A stretch of DNA of 64,000 nt from Xiphydria camelus. Its lineage: Eukaryota; Arthropoda; Insecta; Hymenoptera; Xiphydriidae. Positions 11,720 to 22,924 of the stretch are shown here, in pieces (within the stretch, counting starts at the first letter, position 1; each line of letters begins with the position of its first letter). The notes beneath the pieces are model-generated. The model was given only the letters and a program-made list of their open reading frames with translations. It was not told the DNA's origin and did no database searches. The position numbers were made by a program, and so were the translations under genes. The stretch covers positions 14,255,894 to 14,319,893 of the forward strand of contig OY783191.1 of assembly GCA_963678675.1 (NCBI GenBank), given 5' to 3'.

Positions 11720-12083
11720 TATACGAGGGCAGAGTGAAAAGTCCTATACTTGCGATGGTGGCGCGATCACGAAGATTAGTATACGCGCCCATTTGGCGAA
11801 AAAAAAAGTTCTGTTTCACCATGACAATGCACCTGCTATTCGTCTGCCGTTGCAACAGCGAAATTTGTCGATTTGAAGTTCGAATTATTGCCGCATCCAC
11901 CTTATTCACCGGATTTGGCTCCCTGCGATTTCTTTCTCTTCCCAGACTTGAAAAAATGGCTGGCTGGAAAGAAATTCTCATCAAACGAAGAGGTCATCGC
12001 CACAGCAGGGGGCTACTTTGCAGACTTTGGGGCGCACCACAATCTACTACAAAAGTATCGGATTTTTCACACTGTCCTCATAT
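11720..12083 (+). mobile_element. Internally deleted mariner element
   Basis: Terminal inverted repeats of about 30 bp are visible: tatacgagggcagagtgaaaag at the left and its imperfect inverse (cttttt-cacactgtcctcata) at the right. Between them, about 11810-11990 encodes the C-terminal catalytic part of a mariner transposase: HHDNAPA, PYSPDLAPCDFFLFPDLKKW, then KFSSNEEVIA. The third catalytic aspartate lies in the SPDLAPCDFF block. The first two aspartates and the DNA-binding domain are deleted, and the frame shifts once near 11870. It is non-autonomous and dead. Confidence 0.8.
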
Positions 12084-13199
12084 GTTTTTACTATAAAAAA
12101 GTCTCTCTGTATTTTTCATATATGTATCTTCACTGCATTTTGAGATAATCGCGTCCAAAGTTATATAGAAACTGGGGTTTTTGTCCCACTTTTACCCTAG
12201 GAGCTGTAACACAAGAGATAAGCTCTAATATAATTTCTGTCCATCATTCATTAAGAAAACTTATTGACAATACGCATTGCAATGCGTTACCTAACTGAAA
12301 TGATTTTATTAAATTAGCTTAATATTGTTTCAAATTTTATATGACCATGGTAAACATGGCACTGAGGGAAAAATGTAAATTTGAATAAATCAGCGGTTAT
12401 ACGTGGGGGAATACATATTTAGTTACTTAGACTAATAATTAACTCGAATGGACTACAGCCTGTTTTCTTTAAATATCCGTTAATTGTTGTAACCAAACTT
12501 AATTATCGTTGTAACTAATTCTGCATTTTCCCACCCACAAACGCAGATTTAATTGAATATAGGGGAATGTCGTCAGGGTCGGCCTGTCGTCTAGGTCGGC
12601 CATTTGCGATATTTCAGCTTATAAAATTAGTTTCAACTATCTGCAAGCGTGGTAAAACTTCTATTGGTAACAGCAAACTTTTCATGGCAACACCGAGTTT
12701 GTAGCGTGAAAGTAAAACGTATTGTGTGCACTCACAAGGAAACGTTTCGAGGCCGCCGCTTCAGATCTTGATGAAACTTCGTAAATTTAAAGTTTATCGA
12801 AAAATAAGAGACCTCGATTTTTTTATAGCGGTCCAATTTTAGTTTAAGGGGGTCAAATGGACCCCTGAACTTTCACCTCCTTCGAGCTATCTCCGAAACG
12901 AAGCGAGATAGATGAAAACTTTCAATATACGTTTTGTTTGATTTTTTTAGTGTAATAAAATGCCCGAAACAGATTTTGAAAAAACGCGTTATTTTTCAAA
13001 AAAAAATATTTTTTTATAGACAAAAATGTAGCAAATTTTATTTCAAATTCAACCATATATGACATGATATATTTCCCTCCTACAATTTTGCACATTTCTA
13101 ACTTTTATGTCTGATCGGGCTACCAATGGTAGTGACGGGGTAGGTACTTCTATGTATTTTAATGCCACTTTTCTCTTTCATTTAATAAAGTTCAACTTT

Positions 13200-14675
13200 C
13201 TATGGCTTATAATTATGGCAATAATGGTATTTCGTGAAAAAAAGTTTCATACAAAGTTGTTTCTTACACCAAGCACACGTAATAACGGCAATATCGCCAC
13301 ATATGTGGCATCGTGTTTCCGAGTCCTGTGCATAACAAAATTCTACAGGATGTTCAAATTCAGAAGGTCTCGTGTCTACATATCCACTCTTAAACCACGA
13401 ATATTTAATAAAGTTAGTAAACCGTGGCGAAGAAAAGTGATTATGAGTAAGGGATTGAAGTTTTAGAATATTATCTCTCGAATGAAGGTTAATATCGTAA
13501 TGGAAAAGAGTTACAATATCTGAAAACCTCCTTACAAAATTCTTCCACATTCGAAAGCCGTATACGTCTAGCGGTTGAATTAGTCCGGTGGTGCCTTCTG
13601 GGATCGTCATTAATATTATGGCCTTGTCTTCTGGTGTAGCTTCTCGAACACTTCGCTCACATTGTCCACTCCAAGAGTCCAGCAGAAAGACGCTTGTAGG
13701 TCCAGTGTTAGGGAAGTAAACTTCTTGCAGCCATGTTTTCATGAGATCGGTTGTAAGTTTCCCAGATTTGGAAGCCATGAAGTATACATTTGGCGGCCTA
13801 AACACGGTTTGTTTCACTCGTTCTTCCAATTGCCCACTAGCCTCTTTTAATACCACATAAAGAGGCGACAGTAGTTTTCCATCAGCAGATATGGTGGGTT
13901 GTATAGTATAACTATGGGTTGTAGAAGATATTGATTGTACCACAGCTTCAATTTTTTTGCCACGATGTAGCCAAAGTTCGGCCAGAATGTATTTCTAAAT
14001 TAAATCCACTCTGATCAGAGTTAAATACATTTTCTGGTCCATATTGTGTAATGAGTGGTTTCACTTGTTCTCTACGAAGGCTTGGCTTCGTAGTTTCAAA
14101 CTTTCCTCACCCTGAACATTTTTGTCGTTACAAACTTTGTGATCTTTCGAGAGACGATTCTATATGCTTTCTGAATGACCTCAACCATGATTGACTTGCT
14201 TTGAGGGTTGGAAGAATCTCTACTTCTTTTGCTTGTACAGCCCATCGTTTAAGGTCTAAATCATGTACTATTATTTTCGATCTACTAGCTTCTACAAATT
14301 TATCAAAAGTATATTGCGCTATGCGTATTAATTTATCATTTTGAGTACCCCCTGTCCTACTTGCGCAGCCCATCTTCGTAATTATCCATCAGATTTGACT
14401 TTTTTAAACTGATGTTGAACTGCTGCTACGGTTCGACGTCTTTTCTTTCCACTGTTCCAGTAATCTATAGCACTTTGTTTATATTCAAAGTTAACCGCTT
14501 CTTCATCGGGTGTACAGGGAAATGATTCTGGAGGTATACAGGTTTCTACGTGAGGAACATGCTCGACATCCGATTCCAGCCAGTCAGTATTAACAGCGTG
14601 CATTTCACTATCCTCGATTGAATCTTCCAATTCTAATTTATTTTCATGTTCGACTTGAAATGATGAATCCTCCAT
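13200..14675 (-). pseudogene. Decayed pogo/Tigger-type (DDE_1) transposase
   Basis: Read on the minus strand, three blocks lie in order. The first, 14675-14382, is an acidic leader followed by a helix-turn-helix-like YKQSAIDYWNSGKKRRRTV. The second, 14373-14128, resembles a CENP-B-type HTH (LKASQSWLRSFRKHI). The third, from about 14090 to 13200, is the catalytic domain, with aspartates visible in NSDQSGF, VFLLDSWSG and GLIQPLDVYGF, followed by a C-terminal Cys-rich tail (CHICGDIAVITCAWCKKQLC). Frame changes near 14380, 14120 and 13970 separate the blocks, so it is inactive. In the living enzyme this family binds the termini and performs cut-and-paste transposition in the nucleus. Confidence 0.75.
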
Positions 14676-15026
14676 GTGTGCTACGTATAATAATATTTTC
14701 TAACATCTTTCAATTGCACTTCTGCATTATTCACTGGAGTTTCTCTCCCATCTGGTATATTGAAAACGGCCAATAATAAAGTTAACACATTGATCGGATT
14801 TATAATTGCCATAATAATAATATGAACTGATACGCACAATACAAACTGAGCATTCAAACTAAAAAGCTTCCTCTTTCGCTTCCTTATATGTATATGATGA
14901 AGTCATTGGTGTAACGATGTTGGGTAGGACCTTGTATGGAAATACATTATGCATGATGCATGGCGCGTGATATTTAAATGATTCATTATATCATACAGTC
15001 AATAGTCATACGCAAAGAAGGCAGCC

Positions 15027-15600
15027 ATGACCCCCAGATCAACCCCTCCCCTTGTCAACCAGATCGGTCCTGAAAAAAAAATTATGGAATATCCATATTA
15101 CGCGACAAACAAAGAAGTGGAGTGGCTAGCCGTAGAAAAATATCTACAGTGGATATATTTATATATATATATATATATATGAAGTAACGATGAAAATGTC
15201 TTTCATCTCCGGGAGCTGTTCGACGGCACATATCCCGACGACGACCCATGGGATGAATCCCATCATCCCTACATCTTTGCTAAATGAATTCCAAGAGACC
15301 ATCTGGAGGTATTATAATGAGGCTGTGGAAGCGTACGAAAACCAACGGGCCCGGATAGAGGAGGAAAACGAATAGAGAAGCCGGATTGAATCTTCTCCAC
15401 CGGATTGCTCGTACCTGGAGAGGCTCGACATCTCACAGTATATTCCAGAAGAATGGAAAAAAATTAACTGGCCCGAAAAATTAGAAGATCTCCGAGGTTG
15501 GGATCCACAAAAGTCAAACCATTCCACTTGGCCACGATTCCCGGATGATTGGGAGTCCGCCAATGAGGAAGAAGATACGTATATAAATTCTTCCATCCAT
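15027..15600 (+). pseudogene. Unrecognised decayed reading frame inside the pogo-like element
   Basis: An ATG at 15027 opens a frame that reads coherently to about 15160 (EWLAVEKYLQWI), where a (TA)n tract introduces a TGA at 15180. The same phase resumes with ENVFHLRELFDGTYPDDD up to 15284. The +1 phase then continues (NEFQETIWRYYNEAVEAYEN) through one TAG at 15373 to about 15590 (EWKKINWPEKLEDLRGW, FPDDWESANEEED). The composition is hydrophilic, rich in W, E, D and P, and coding-like. I do not recognise the family. It points opposite to the transposase. It could be a second element protein, a captured gene or an old viral or gag fragment. Confidence 0.4.
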
Positions 15601-15672
15601 TTTATCATTATATATATACTCACTATTATCACAATTATTTATATATATCTTTGTACTAATATTTTTTATATA

Positions 15673-16240
15673 CAGGGTGTTCGGAAAAAACACCGACACA
15701 GAAATAGGGGTGATAGGTTACGTCATTACAAGTATTTTGATATAAGGGACCTATACCCGCAAGCGCCCCCTTCTGGAGATATCAACTTTTCAAGTTTATA
15801 ACGACCGAGGTTGATCAAAGTAGAATAATATTGAGTTTTTTGTCTACCTGTACAATTAAAAAACAAATGAAAACTCCTTGTATCCGCATCATCTTCGAAA
15901 AGTACAAGGACTTGAGCCAAGCGGTTATCCTTTCCGCAAGCAGTTTGCGCAGTGGCACATCTATCCAGAATCGTTTCCGATGTTGCATGGACATGGGTGG
16001 CCGTCATTTTGAGCATTTGCTGTAGTACATTGTTTTTGTATCTCGTAAAATTAAATATTCGTTACCATCTTGATACGTTTCTTATTATTCTACTTTGATC
16101 AACCTCGGTCGTTATAAACTTGAAAAGTTGATATCTCCAGAAGATGGCGCTTGCGGGTATAGGTCCCTTATATCAAAATACTTGTAATGACGTAACCTAT
16201 CACCCCTATTTCTGTGTCGGTGTTTTTTCCGAACACCCTG
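15673..16240 (+). mobile_element. 568-bp MITE with CAGGGTGTTCGG termini, copy A
   Basis: Both ends carry CAGGGTGTTCGGAAAAAACACCGAC in inverse orientation, flanked by TA. The arms extend about 150-200 bp. The plus frame 15899-16012 reads KVQGLEPSGYPFRKQFAQW, resembling the conserved VQxLxPxDYxxRxxFCxW block of insect IS630-type transposase proteins, so the core may be a transposase remnant. It sits inside the 4.1-kb pogo-like element. A close relative lies at 22191-22777. Confidence 0.75.
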
Positions 16241-17113
16241 TATATAATCTCCCACATATTTGCTCTGCTATACAAATTATTTATACATAACCTTATATTT
16301 GATTTTTTTATAAAAAAAATATAATCTATATACTTTATATACAATAAACTGCTACCTATTTTTACAACACATACAAAAATCGTATAATTGCAATAAAGAG
16401 AGTGAAAGTTCAGGGGTCCATATTGGTAGCCCGCTCAGACATAAAAGTTAGAAATTTGCAAAACTGTAGGAGGGAAATATATCATGTCATACACATGGTT
16501 GAATTTGTAATAAAATTTCGTACATTTTTGTCCATATGACCAAACCGAAATTTCGAAAAATTAGATAAAAAAAATTTTGTTTGAAAAATAATGCGTTTTC
16601 AAAATCTGTTTTGGGCATTTTATTACACTAAAAAATCAAACATAACATACAGTGAAAGTTTTCATCTATCTCGCTTCGTTTCGGAGATAGCTCGAAGGGG
16701 GTGAAAGTTCAGGGGTCCATTTGACCCCCTTAAACTAAAATTGGGCCGCTATAAAAAAATCGGGGTCTCTTATTTTTCGATAAACTTCAAATTTACCAAG
16801 TTTCATCAAGATCTGAAGCGGCGGCCTCGAAACGTGTCCTTGTCAGTGGCTTGGGAAAGACGAAAAAAGTTTTCCAGTATCAGTGAATATGGTATCAGAA
16901 CTTGAAGCTAAAACATGCAATCGTCAAAGTAAGCATATAAGTGTGTCACATGGTTATCCTTTAGGAATAAACCAAGAGGATAATTCACTTTGATAACCTG
17001 TTTGGTTGCGGTGTGATGCGATGTGGTCCTGGTGTTTGTCGTCAAGATTGGACCATTTGTGTAGTCAGGATTGGCCACCGTGATTTTTTTCTTTTCAGGG
17101 TAATAACAACACT

Positions 17114-17352
17114 TCGTCATTTCTTGATGCTACGAAATGTTAAAAACGAGGTCGTCCACCCAAAAAAGGGCAGAAAAAGCCCTCTTCAGATGAAGACGAG
17201 GACTTTTGCCTCATCTGTTTGGAAGCGATGCCTTATCGCTTAAATAGTAATAATTCCGTTGTATGCATTGAATGCAAAAGAGAAGTGCATTTGAAGTACG
17301 CGAAAATGACGACCAGTTACTTCATTTGTCAAAACCTCGATTCAGAATAATT
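17114..17352 (+). pseudogene. Zinc-finger (PHD-like) C-terminal remnant
   Basis: From about 17162 a frame reads SSDEDEDFCLICLEAM, then VVCIECKREVHLKYAKM and SYFICQN before a TAA. The spacing C-x2-C, C-x2-C, H, C resembles the PHD-like tails of pogo-type transposases and some host regulators; the last cysteine is missing. It lies just outside the right end of the 4.1-kb element. It may be the displaced tail of a related transposase (inference). Confidence 0.4.
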
Positions 17353-17617
17353 TAGTGCCTATATTTCGTCGATTTTCAGCGGCTGGCTAACGTAGACAGC
17401 ACTGGCCAACAGTGACAGTATTTTTAATTTTTTAAAAATACCCATTACTTTTTAATTTTTCATCCAATCAATTCGTAATATCTCGGAAAAGTTTTCTTTT
17501 TTCTGGACCTTTCTAAGAATGCGCAGTAATTATGAGAATTCTTTTTTACGTGGAAATTATGGGCAAAAGTCAAAACTATAGCCAACCCTGGCGATATTCC
17601 CCTACTATTTTTTCTCT

Positions 17618-18071
17618 CACAGGGAAAGTACTCGAGGTGTATCTCACTGATTTTCTTCATTTTGCGATATGTTGTAGTATATCAAAAAACATTAGACACG
17701 TATTTTTTTGTACGTGCTAATTCAGTCATTTAAGGGGTGAAAATCACCCCTAAACTTGACCCCCTAAAACCAATTTTCTACGATTTCTCAAAAATTACGT
17801 TGCATTTCTTATTTCTTATTTCTTATTTCTTATTTCCTTTCTTTCGATAAGGAATAATATTCAATTTGTTTCATTAAAAAATTCAACGTAGTTTTTGAGA
17901 AATCGTAGAAAATTGGTTTTAGGGATCAAGTTTAGGGGTGATTATCACCCCTTAAATGGCCGAATTAGCACGTACAAAAAAATACGTGTCTAATGTTTTT
18001 TGATATACTACAACATATCGCAGAATGAAGAAAATCAGTGAGGTACACCACGAGTACTTTCCTTGTCAGTG
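17618..18071. mobile_element. 454-bp foldback sharing ends with the pogo-like element
   Basis: Arms of about 200 bp (17618-17815 and 17880-18071) are almost perfect inverses. The loop is a microsatellite of atttctt units. The outer end on the right, read inward, is CACTGACAAGGAAAGTACTCG; the 4.1-kb element ends in CACTGACAAGGACACG. The shared CACTGACAAGGA suggests a non-autonomous relative mobilised by the same transposase. Confidence 0.65.
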
Positions 18072-18079
18072 CATTATGT

Positions 18080-18825
18080 AACATATTTTTAATATTTCGC
18101 AATCGTGTATGAGTAGGTATAATATAATTTAGTCTAATTCACTGAAACTCGACAAATAGGTCATCCCCCGACGTTCGTCGGCCGACTGTGATGCCGGCGA
18201 ATACGGATTTTCCGAGGATTTTCTTCGGTACTCTTGAAAATTTGGCTTCGGTATATCCGTGTGGGCCAATCGACCATAACTGATTAAATCTAAATTGGAT
18301 GAAGAGACGTGAGTTCAAGAATTACGTTAAAGCATAATGTTATAAGTATGGCATTATTAGTAATCTACGTAGGTACTACTCTATAAATTGGGTGCGTGAT
18401 CGAGAAATCTCTTGATCAGGATATCTCTTGGATATCTCTCAGAAACTTTGTAATAGAAGGATATTCAAAAGATTTCATATAAGTTCTACAAAATTTCTGA
18501 GACATTTTAGGATCTTAGTGTGTTCAAAATATCCGCCATTTTACATTTGAAAACATTTTGTAACGCCTCTTTTAGACTTTTTGGAAATATTCTTAAAACA
18601 CCTATAACGCAAACGAGATATTTAATAGGAGCCAAACGAAAGTCTCTACACATGTTTCAGAAATATTTCCAAAAATATTGAATTTTGGCACACATTGACT
18701 CCGTGCATAACCACTACACTATCCTTTATGATTGTATGTGGTAATATACATGCGGTGTTACGAAGCTATGCTGGACGACACAGAGAGCACTGACAGACTT
18801 TATATACGGAGATAGTATGTATGAG
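18080..18825. other. Intergenic, no gene seen
   Basis: AT-rich sequence without a conserved frame. No inverted repeat longer than about 20 bases was noticed, apart from the flanking hairpin that begins at 18831. Confidence 0.4.
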
Positions 18826-18830
18826 GATGG

Positions 18831-18977
18831 GGCACTTAGGAAACGTGTGAGTGCGAGTGAAAACACACGATGACGACATATAAGTCTCTGTTGTACACGA
18901 TTCTCTGAACAAGTTCGAGATAGTGAGGCTCTTATGCCATCACCGTGTTTTCACTCGCACTCACACGTTCCCTAGAT
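18831..18977. repeat. Hairpin MITE, AACGTGTGAGTGCGAGTGA family, copy 1
   Basis: aaacgtgtgagtgcgagtgaaaacac pairs with gtgttttcactcgcactcacacgttcc. The same arms occur at 26935-27102 and, degenerate, at 28785-28925. The loop contains a related inner motif (gttcgagatagtgaggctcttatgcc), also present in the other copies. Three copies lie in 10 kb. Confidence 0.6.
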
Positions 18978-19009
18978 ACGGTGTTATTCACTGGACTTGC
19001 AACTGTTGC

Positions 19010-19380
19010 GTGTCAAGCCGGCAGTCCTCGTCGAATCCAGACGGCAGGTCCGGGCCCGTGGAGCGCTAAGGCACTCTGCTCGAAAACGCGGGGAAACGAG
19101 AAAATGAAAGACTTGGAAACTGTTTGATAGTTTGATGATCAATGTATATTTCACAGTCGTTGCGCGCAACGTGGATAAAAAGATTGATCTGCTCTGATCG
19201 AGCCTCGAAATACCCTTTTTAATAACATAAGCCCAGCCCCTCGGCGGGAGGAGGGCACCAATCGAAACGCTAGTCGCGGATCGTTACAACGGTTTTTCTC
19301 CCTCTCAATCTGTACTCGCCCACTCATGATTACGTGACTTCATGGAGGGGCGAATTAGATTGGCTGGTGGTCGAGGAAGT
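19010..19380. repeat. Dispersed repeat, direct copy at 37965-38530
   Basis: Two shared blocks occur: the segment around gctcgaaaacgcggggaaacgag (about 19078) and the segment around ccagcccctcggcgggagga (about 19232). Both recur in the same order at 38025 and 38400. In the second copy a 213-bp MITE (38125-38337) lies between them, so this copy is the empty-site version. Identity by eye is above 85 percent. The element type is unknown. Confidence 0.55.
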
Positions 19381-20098
19381 AAACTTAGGCGCCACCGAGC
19401 TAAACACCCTTATTTACCGCCTGATTTGAAATATATCAATATGGCAGGAGTCAATGCTTACTTTATAAAGTATAGTAGGCATTGCAGGAGTCAAAAACGA
19501 AAATATAACCTTAATTTATGAATCTGTATGTAGTGAAGTGAATTGAAATAAAAAATGTAATATAAAACGGTAGCTGTGGAGCCTCCCCAGCCGCTTCCCA
19601 CCAGCGATAGCGGCCGACCCACGACGAGCAACGGTGTCGCCACTACGAGATTACGGAAACAGGTCCTTCTTCCGCGCGAAGAGGACCTGCCGCCTCAGTT
19701 GGAGATCCGCGCAATTCGTTCAACTGTTTCACTCTCATTTTTTTTATCAGTTATATCAGATACAGTAAAATCTGCAACAGTGCAGCATTAATAATATAAT
19801 TATAACCGTTTTAATTTGCCCGCGGGTGTTTGGCTCGGTGGCGCCATCTGCTTCAGTTTTGCCCAGCCAACCTAATGGGGAAGTTCACTGCCAAACTTCA
19901 ACACTTGGCGGCACCACTACTGCCTAGGCTATTCCGCGCGCTTTTCAATCCGTTAAATAAAATAATGATTTACTTATTAAAAAATTATATATATATCGAT
20001 GATTCGAAATCTGTAGTCTAGCAGTTGGAGCATAAAAATAATGAAATTAGATATCTCTAAATGTATTTTACGTATATTGATCTAAATCGTTTGAGGTT

Positions 20099-20487
20099 TA
20101 AGGTAGTTGGACCGCTATAGCACTTTTCGAGCAATTTTTTTTAAACTTGTCAGATTTTAGATTCTAAAAAAACTGATAACTTTTCGTTATGAATGAAATC
20201 ATTCTGCCGTTTAGAAATAGAGATATTCGGTTTTTATCTCTCCATTGAAATCAATGAGACAGGGCCGTACTATGCCGCGCGTACACCCGCACGCGCGCGA
20301 CTACGGAGGCTCCAGACGGCCCCGTCTCATTGATTTCAATGGAGAAATAAAAATACCGAATATCTCTATTTCTAAACGTCAGAATGATTTCATTCGTCAG
20401 GAAAAGTTATCAGTTTTTTATAATCTAAAATCTGACAAAATTTTTTAAAAATTGCTCGAAAAGTGTTATAGCGGTCCAACTACCTTA
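20099..20487. mobile_element. 389-bp hairpin MITE with GC-rich loop
   Basis: ttaaggtagttggaccgctatag at the left is matched by its inverse at 20465-20487. The arms are about 160 bp, and the loop (about 20265-20320) is GC-rich with cgcgcgtacacccgcacgcgcgcg. Termini of the form AAGGTAGTTGGACCGC are clear. The frame at 20245 is arm sequence. Confidence 0.7.
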
Positions 20488-20833
20488 AATCGTATTACAT
20501 TATGTTATGCTGTATACGTATTGGAAAGCACGTCGTTCTGTGGCTATTCCAAGAAATGATGGTATCTGCATTAATGTCTTTATACTATAAAGAATTTGGT
20601 GCCCAAAACGTTAGATCCAAACTACTGCTATTATCATTTGAAGTTGAGGTGTTCGGCAAATTAAAATAGTTATTTGCATCGTACAAGCGTAATCTGAAAT
20701 AAAAAATATATTGATCATGATCTAACTGATCATTTTTTTATCATACGTGTATTCGAATGATTTCTTTCATAAATAATGAAATTGTTAAGGTTATGAGGAT
20801 TGTATCCACATATAATTTGGAATTTATCTACAT

Positions 20834-20932
20834 GTCCAGAAGATCTTTCTTCTTTCCTTGTAAAGAAGCTCCCCGACGATTTAATTCACCTTTTAACTGA
20901 GCTACTGCCCAATTAAAATATTTGTCACTCAT
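20834..20932 (-). pseudogene. SAP-domain first exon, fragment of an ISL2EU-type nuclease gene
   Basis: On the minus strand an ATG at 20932 opens MSDKYFNWAVAQLKGELN followed by RRGASLQGKKKDLLDM. This is a SAP DNA-binding motif (hydrophobic-x2-L-x3-L-x2-RG...GKKxDLL). The first exon of the nuclease gene at 43230 has the same layout. No SWIM or YqaJ exon is found downstream, so it is an isolated relic. A GTAGAT directly after the motif may be the old splice donor. Confidence 0.5.
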
Positions 20933-21554
20933 TCTCTGTTCATATCTATCCGCGTAATGTACCAAGTACTGCAGTGCCCTCTGCGCTGAGCTTGACAAAT
21001 ACGAATCCCCATAGTCACGAGAGATGTTCCCTAGGGCGTAAAAACCTAGCAAACGAGAAAGTATGGCGGGTGACGGGTACATGTAAAGACCCGTTATCAC
21101 CCTTCTCTCTCCTTCATTACTTCGATTTAACTGAATTTTTACTTTTTATTAACAAGCGCGTCCGAGGATCGAAATAAGCGTGAGGGAAATCGATTGGCGA
21201 TTGGAAATATTTTATTAACGTTGAAAACCACGTTTTATTTCCAAAAAATACAATTACTCCGACAAATTCCACTTTGTAAAGACGCGTACCCATCACCCGC
21301 CATACTTTCTCGTCTGCTAGGTTTTTACGCCGCACAGTGCTCCAGTGCTCCGCGATCCAGTGGACAAAAATCAGATTTTTACTTACGCGATATAGAAGAA
21401 CTAATTCGTTGAAATCAAAAAGTAATGCCCCTTATACCCACACCTATCCGTTTCTGAACAATTGAATCACCGTTGCCATGCAAATAAATAAAGAAAGACG
21501 CGTCACAGCGTAAACATTCTCGTCTCAACAGAATTACGAACTTCTTTTTAGAAA

Positions 21555-21869
21555 TTATTTTAAATGAGTATGTAATCTACAAGGTAAGGGGATTTTTATT
21601 CACTTTATATAAATAAGAAAAGGGTTGACATACCGAAAAAAATATTCGTAAAACTTATATTTCTTATGTTTTTGCACATATGATTGCGGAGGCTATTTCT
21701 CAAAAAGTTCCAAAAACCTCCTTTTCAGTTTAGTATTTTATTAAAGCTTGTACATTCCTCTTAATACATATATATCGTTTTATTTGCTCAGGGCTGCTCA
21801 AACCAAACTATAGATATTTTCGTTACGAGGGCGCGAAACGCCCGAATGATGAATTCTATTTTTTGTCAC
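21555..21869. repeat. Abundant local repeat (gcgcgaaacgcccgaatgatg family), copy 1
   Basis: The block runs from the gggatttttattcactttat region to the ttctattttttgtcact region and contains ttgacataccgaaaaaaatattcg and gaggttttt-type tracts. The same sequence recurs, in one or other orientation, at 22012-22190, 25218-25530, 25531-25700 and 25740-26000. No coding function is seen. Confidence 0.6.
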
Positions 21870-22002
21870 TAAGGGCCGGTTTTACCAACACGGTATAAAC
21901 GCGGTATAGTGCTATACTGAGAATAACCAGCAATAAGCCTCATGGTTATTCTCAGTATAGCGCTATACCGTGTTTATACCTGTTGGTAAAACCGGCCCTT
22001 AG
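21870..22002. mobile_element. Hairpin MITE with AAGGGCCGGTTTTACCAAC ends, empty site known
   Basis: AAGGGCCGGTTTTACCAACACGG pairs with its inverse ending in CCGGCCCTTAG. It interrupts the local repeat: the filled copy reads gtcac-TAAGGG...CCCTTAG-tgtcaaatac, while the copy near 25402 (reverse strand) reads gtcactaagtgtcaaatac without it. The empty site fixes the borders to within one or two bases. Confidence 0.75.
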
Positions 22003-22011
22003 TGTCAAATA

Positions 22012-22190
22012 CGAGATTGACGGGTTTCGAGGCGGGGTGTTGGGGGGCTCACTTTATATAAATAAGAAAAGGGTTGACACACCGAAAAAAATATTCGTAA
22101 AACTTATATTTCTTATCGGGCGTTTCGCGCCCTCATAACGAAAATATCTATAGTTTGGTTTGAGCAGCCTTGAGCAAATAAAACGATATA
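22012..22190. repeat. Local repeat, copy 2
   Basis: This block is part of the same family as 21555-21869, with the gggttgacacaccgaaaaaa and cgggcgtttcgcgccctc blocks rearranged. It ends at a TA where the MITE at 22191 has entered. Confidence 0.55.
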
Positions 22191-22777
22191 CAGGGTGTTC
22201 GGAAAAAACACCGACACAGAAATAGGGGTGATAGGTTACGTCATTATAAGTATTTTGATATAAGGGACCTATACCCGCAAGCGCCCCCTTCTGGAGATAT
22301 CAACTTTTCAAGTTTATAACGACCGAGCTTGATCAAAGTAGAATAATATTTTTAGAAACGTATCAAGATGGTAACGAATATTTAATTTTACGAGATACAA
22401 AAACAATGTACTACAGCAAATGCAATGGAAAAGTACAAGGACTTGAGCCAAGCGGTTATCCTTTCCGCAAGCAGTTTGTGCAGTGGCACATCTATCCAGA
22501 ATCGTTTCCGATGTTGCATGGACATGGGTGGCCGTTATTTTGAGCATTTGCTGTAGTACATTGTTTTTGTATCTCGTAAAATTAAATATTCGTTACCATC
22601 TTGATACGTTTCTAAAAATATTATTCTACTTTGATCAACCTCGGTCGTTATAAACTTGAAAAGTTGATATCTCCAGAAGCGGGCGCTTGCGGGTATAGGT
22701 CCCTTATATCAAAATACTTATAATGACGTAACCTATCACCCCTATTTCTGTGTCGGTGTTTTTTTCCGAACACCCTG
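22191..22777 (+). mobile_element. 587-bp MITE with CAGGGTGTTCGG termini, copy B
   Basis: Ends and arms match copy A at 15673-16240. It is inserted within the local repeat: on either side is aaacgatata and taggtattaagaggaatg. Uninterrupted copies have the same sequence around a single TATATA (about 21757-21790, reverse strand), so TA was the target. The core again contains the VQGLEPSGYP block (from 22430) with small differences. Confidence 0.75.
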
Positions 22778-22924
22778 TATAGGTATTAAGAGGAATGTAG
22801 AAGCTTTAATCAATAATCTCGGTCGAGATTATCGAATTAATAAAACCGTCCGACCGTCCGACCGACCCTCCAACCGAGAGTATCTATACAGGAATTGGAA
22901 CGTCTTTGCGTTCAATAGTCAACA

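Larger units (their letters stand above)
12729..16848. mobile_element. 4.1-kb pogo-like element with about 400-bp terminal inverted repeats
   Basis: Bases 12729-13130 are the imperfect inverse of 16418-16848. The outer ends are CACTCACAAGGAAACGTTTCGAGG and the inverse of CACTGACAAGGACACGTTTCGAGG. Inside lie a decayed DDE_1 transposase on the minus strand (13200-14675), an unrecognised decayed frame on the plus strand (15027-15600) and a nested MITE (15673-16240). Arms this long are unusual for pogo/Tigger elements. No clear target duplication is seen at the borders, so either the true ends lie elsewhere or the site has decayed. Confidence 0.6.
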
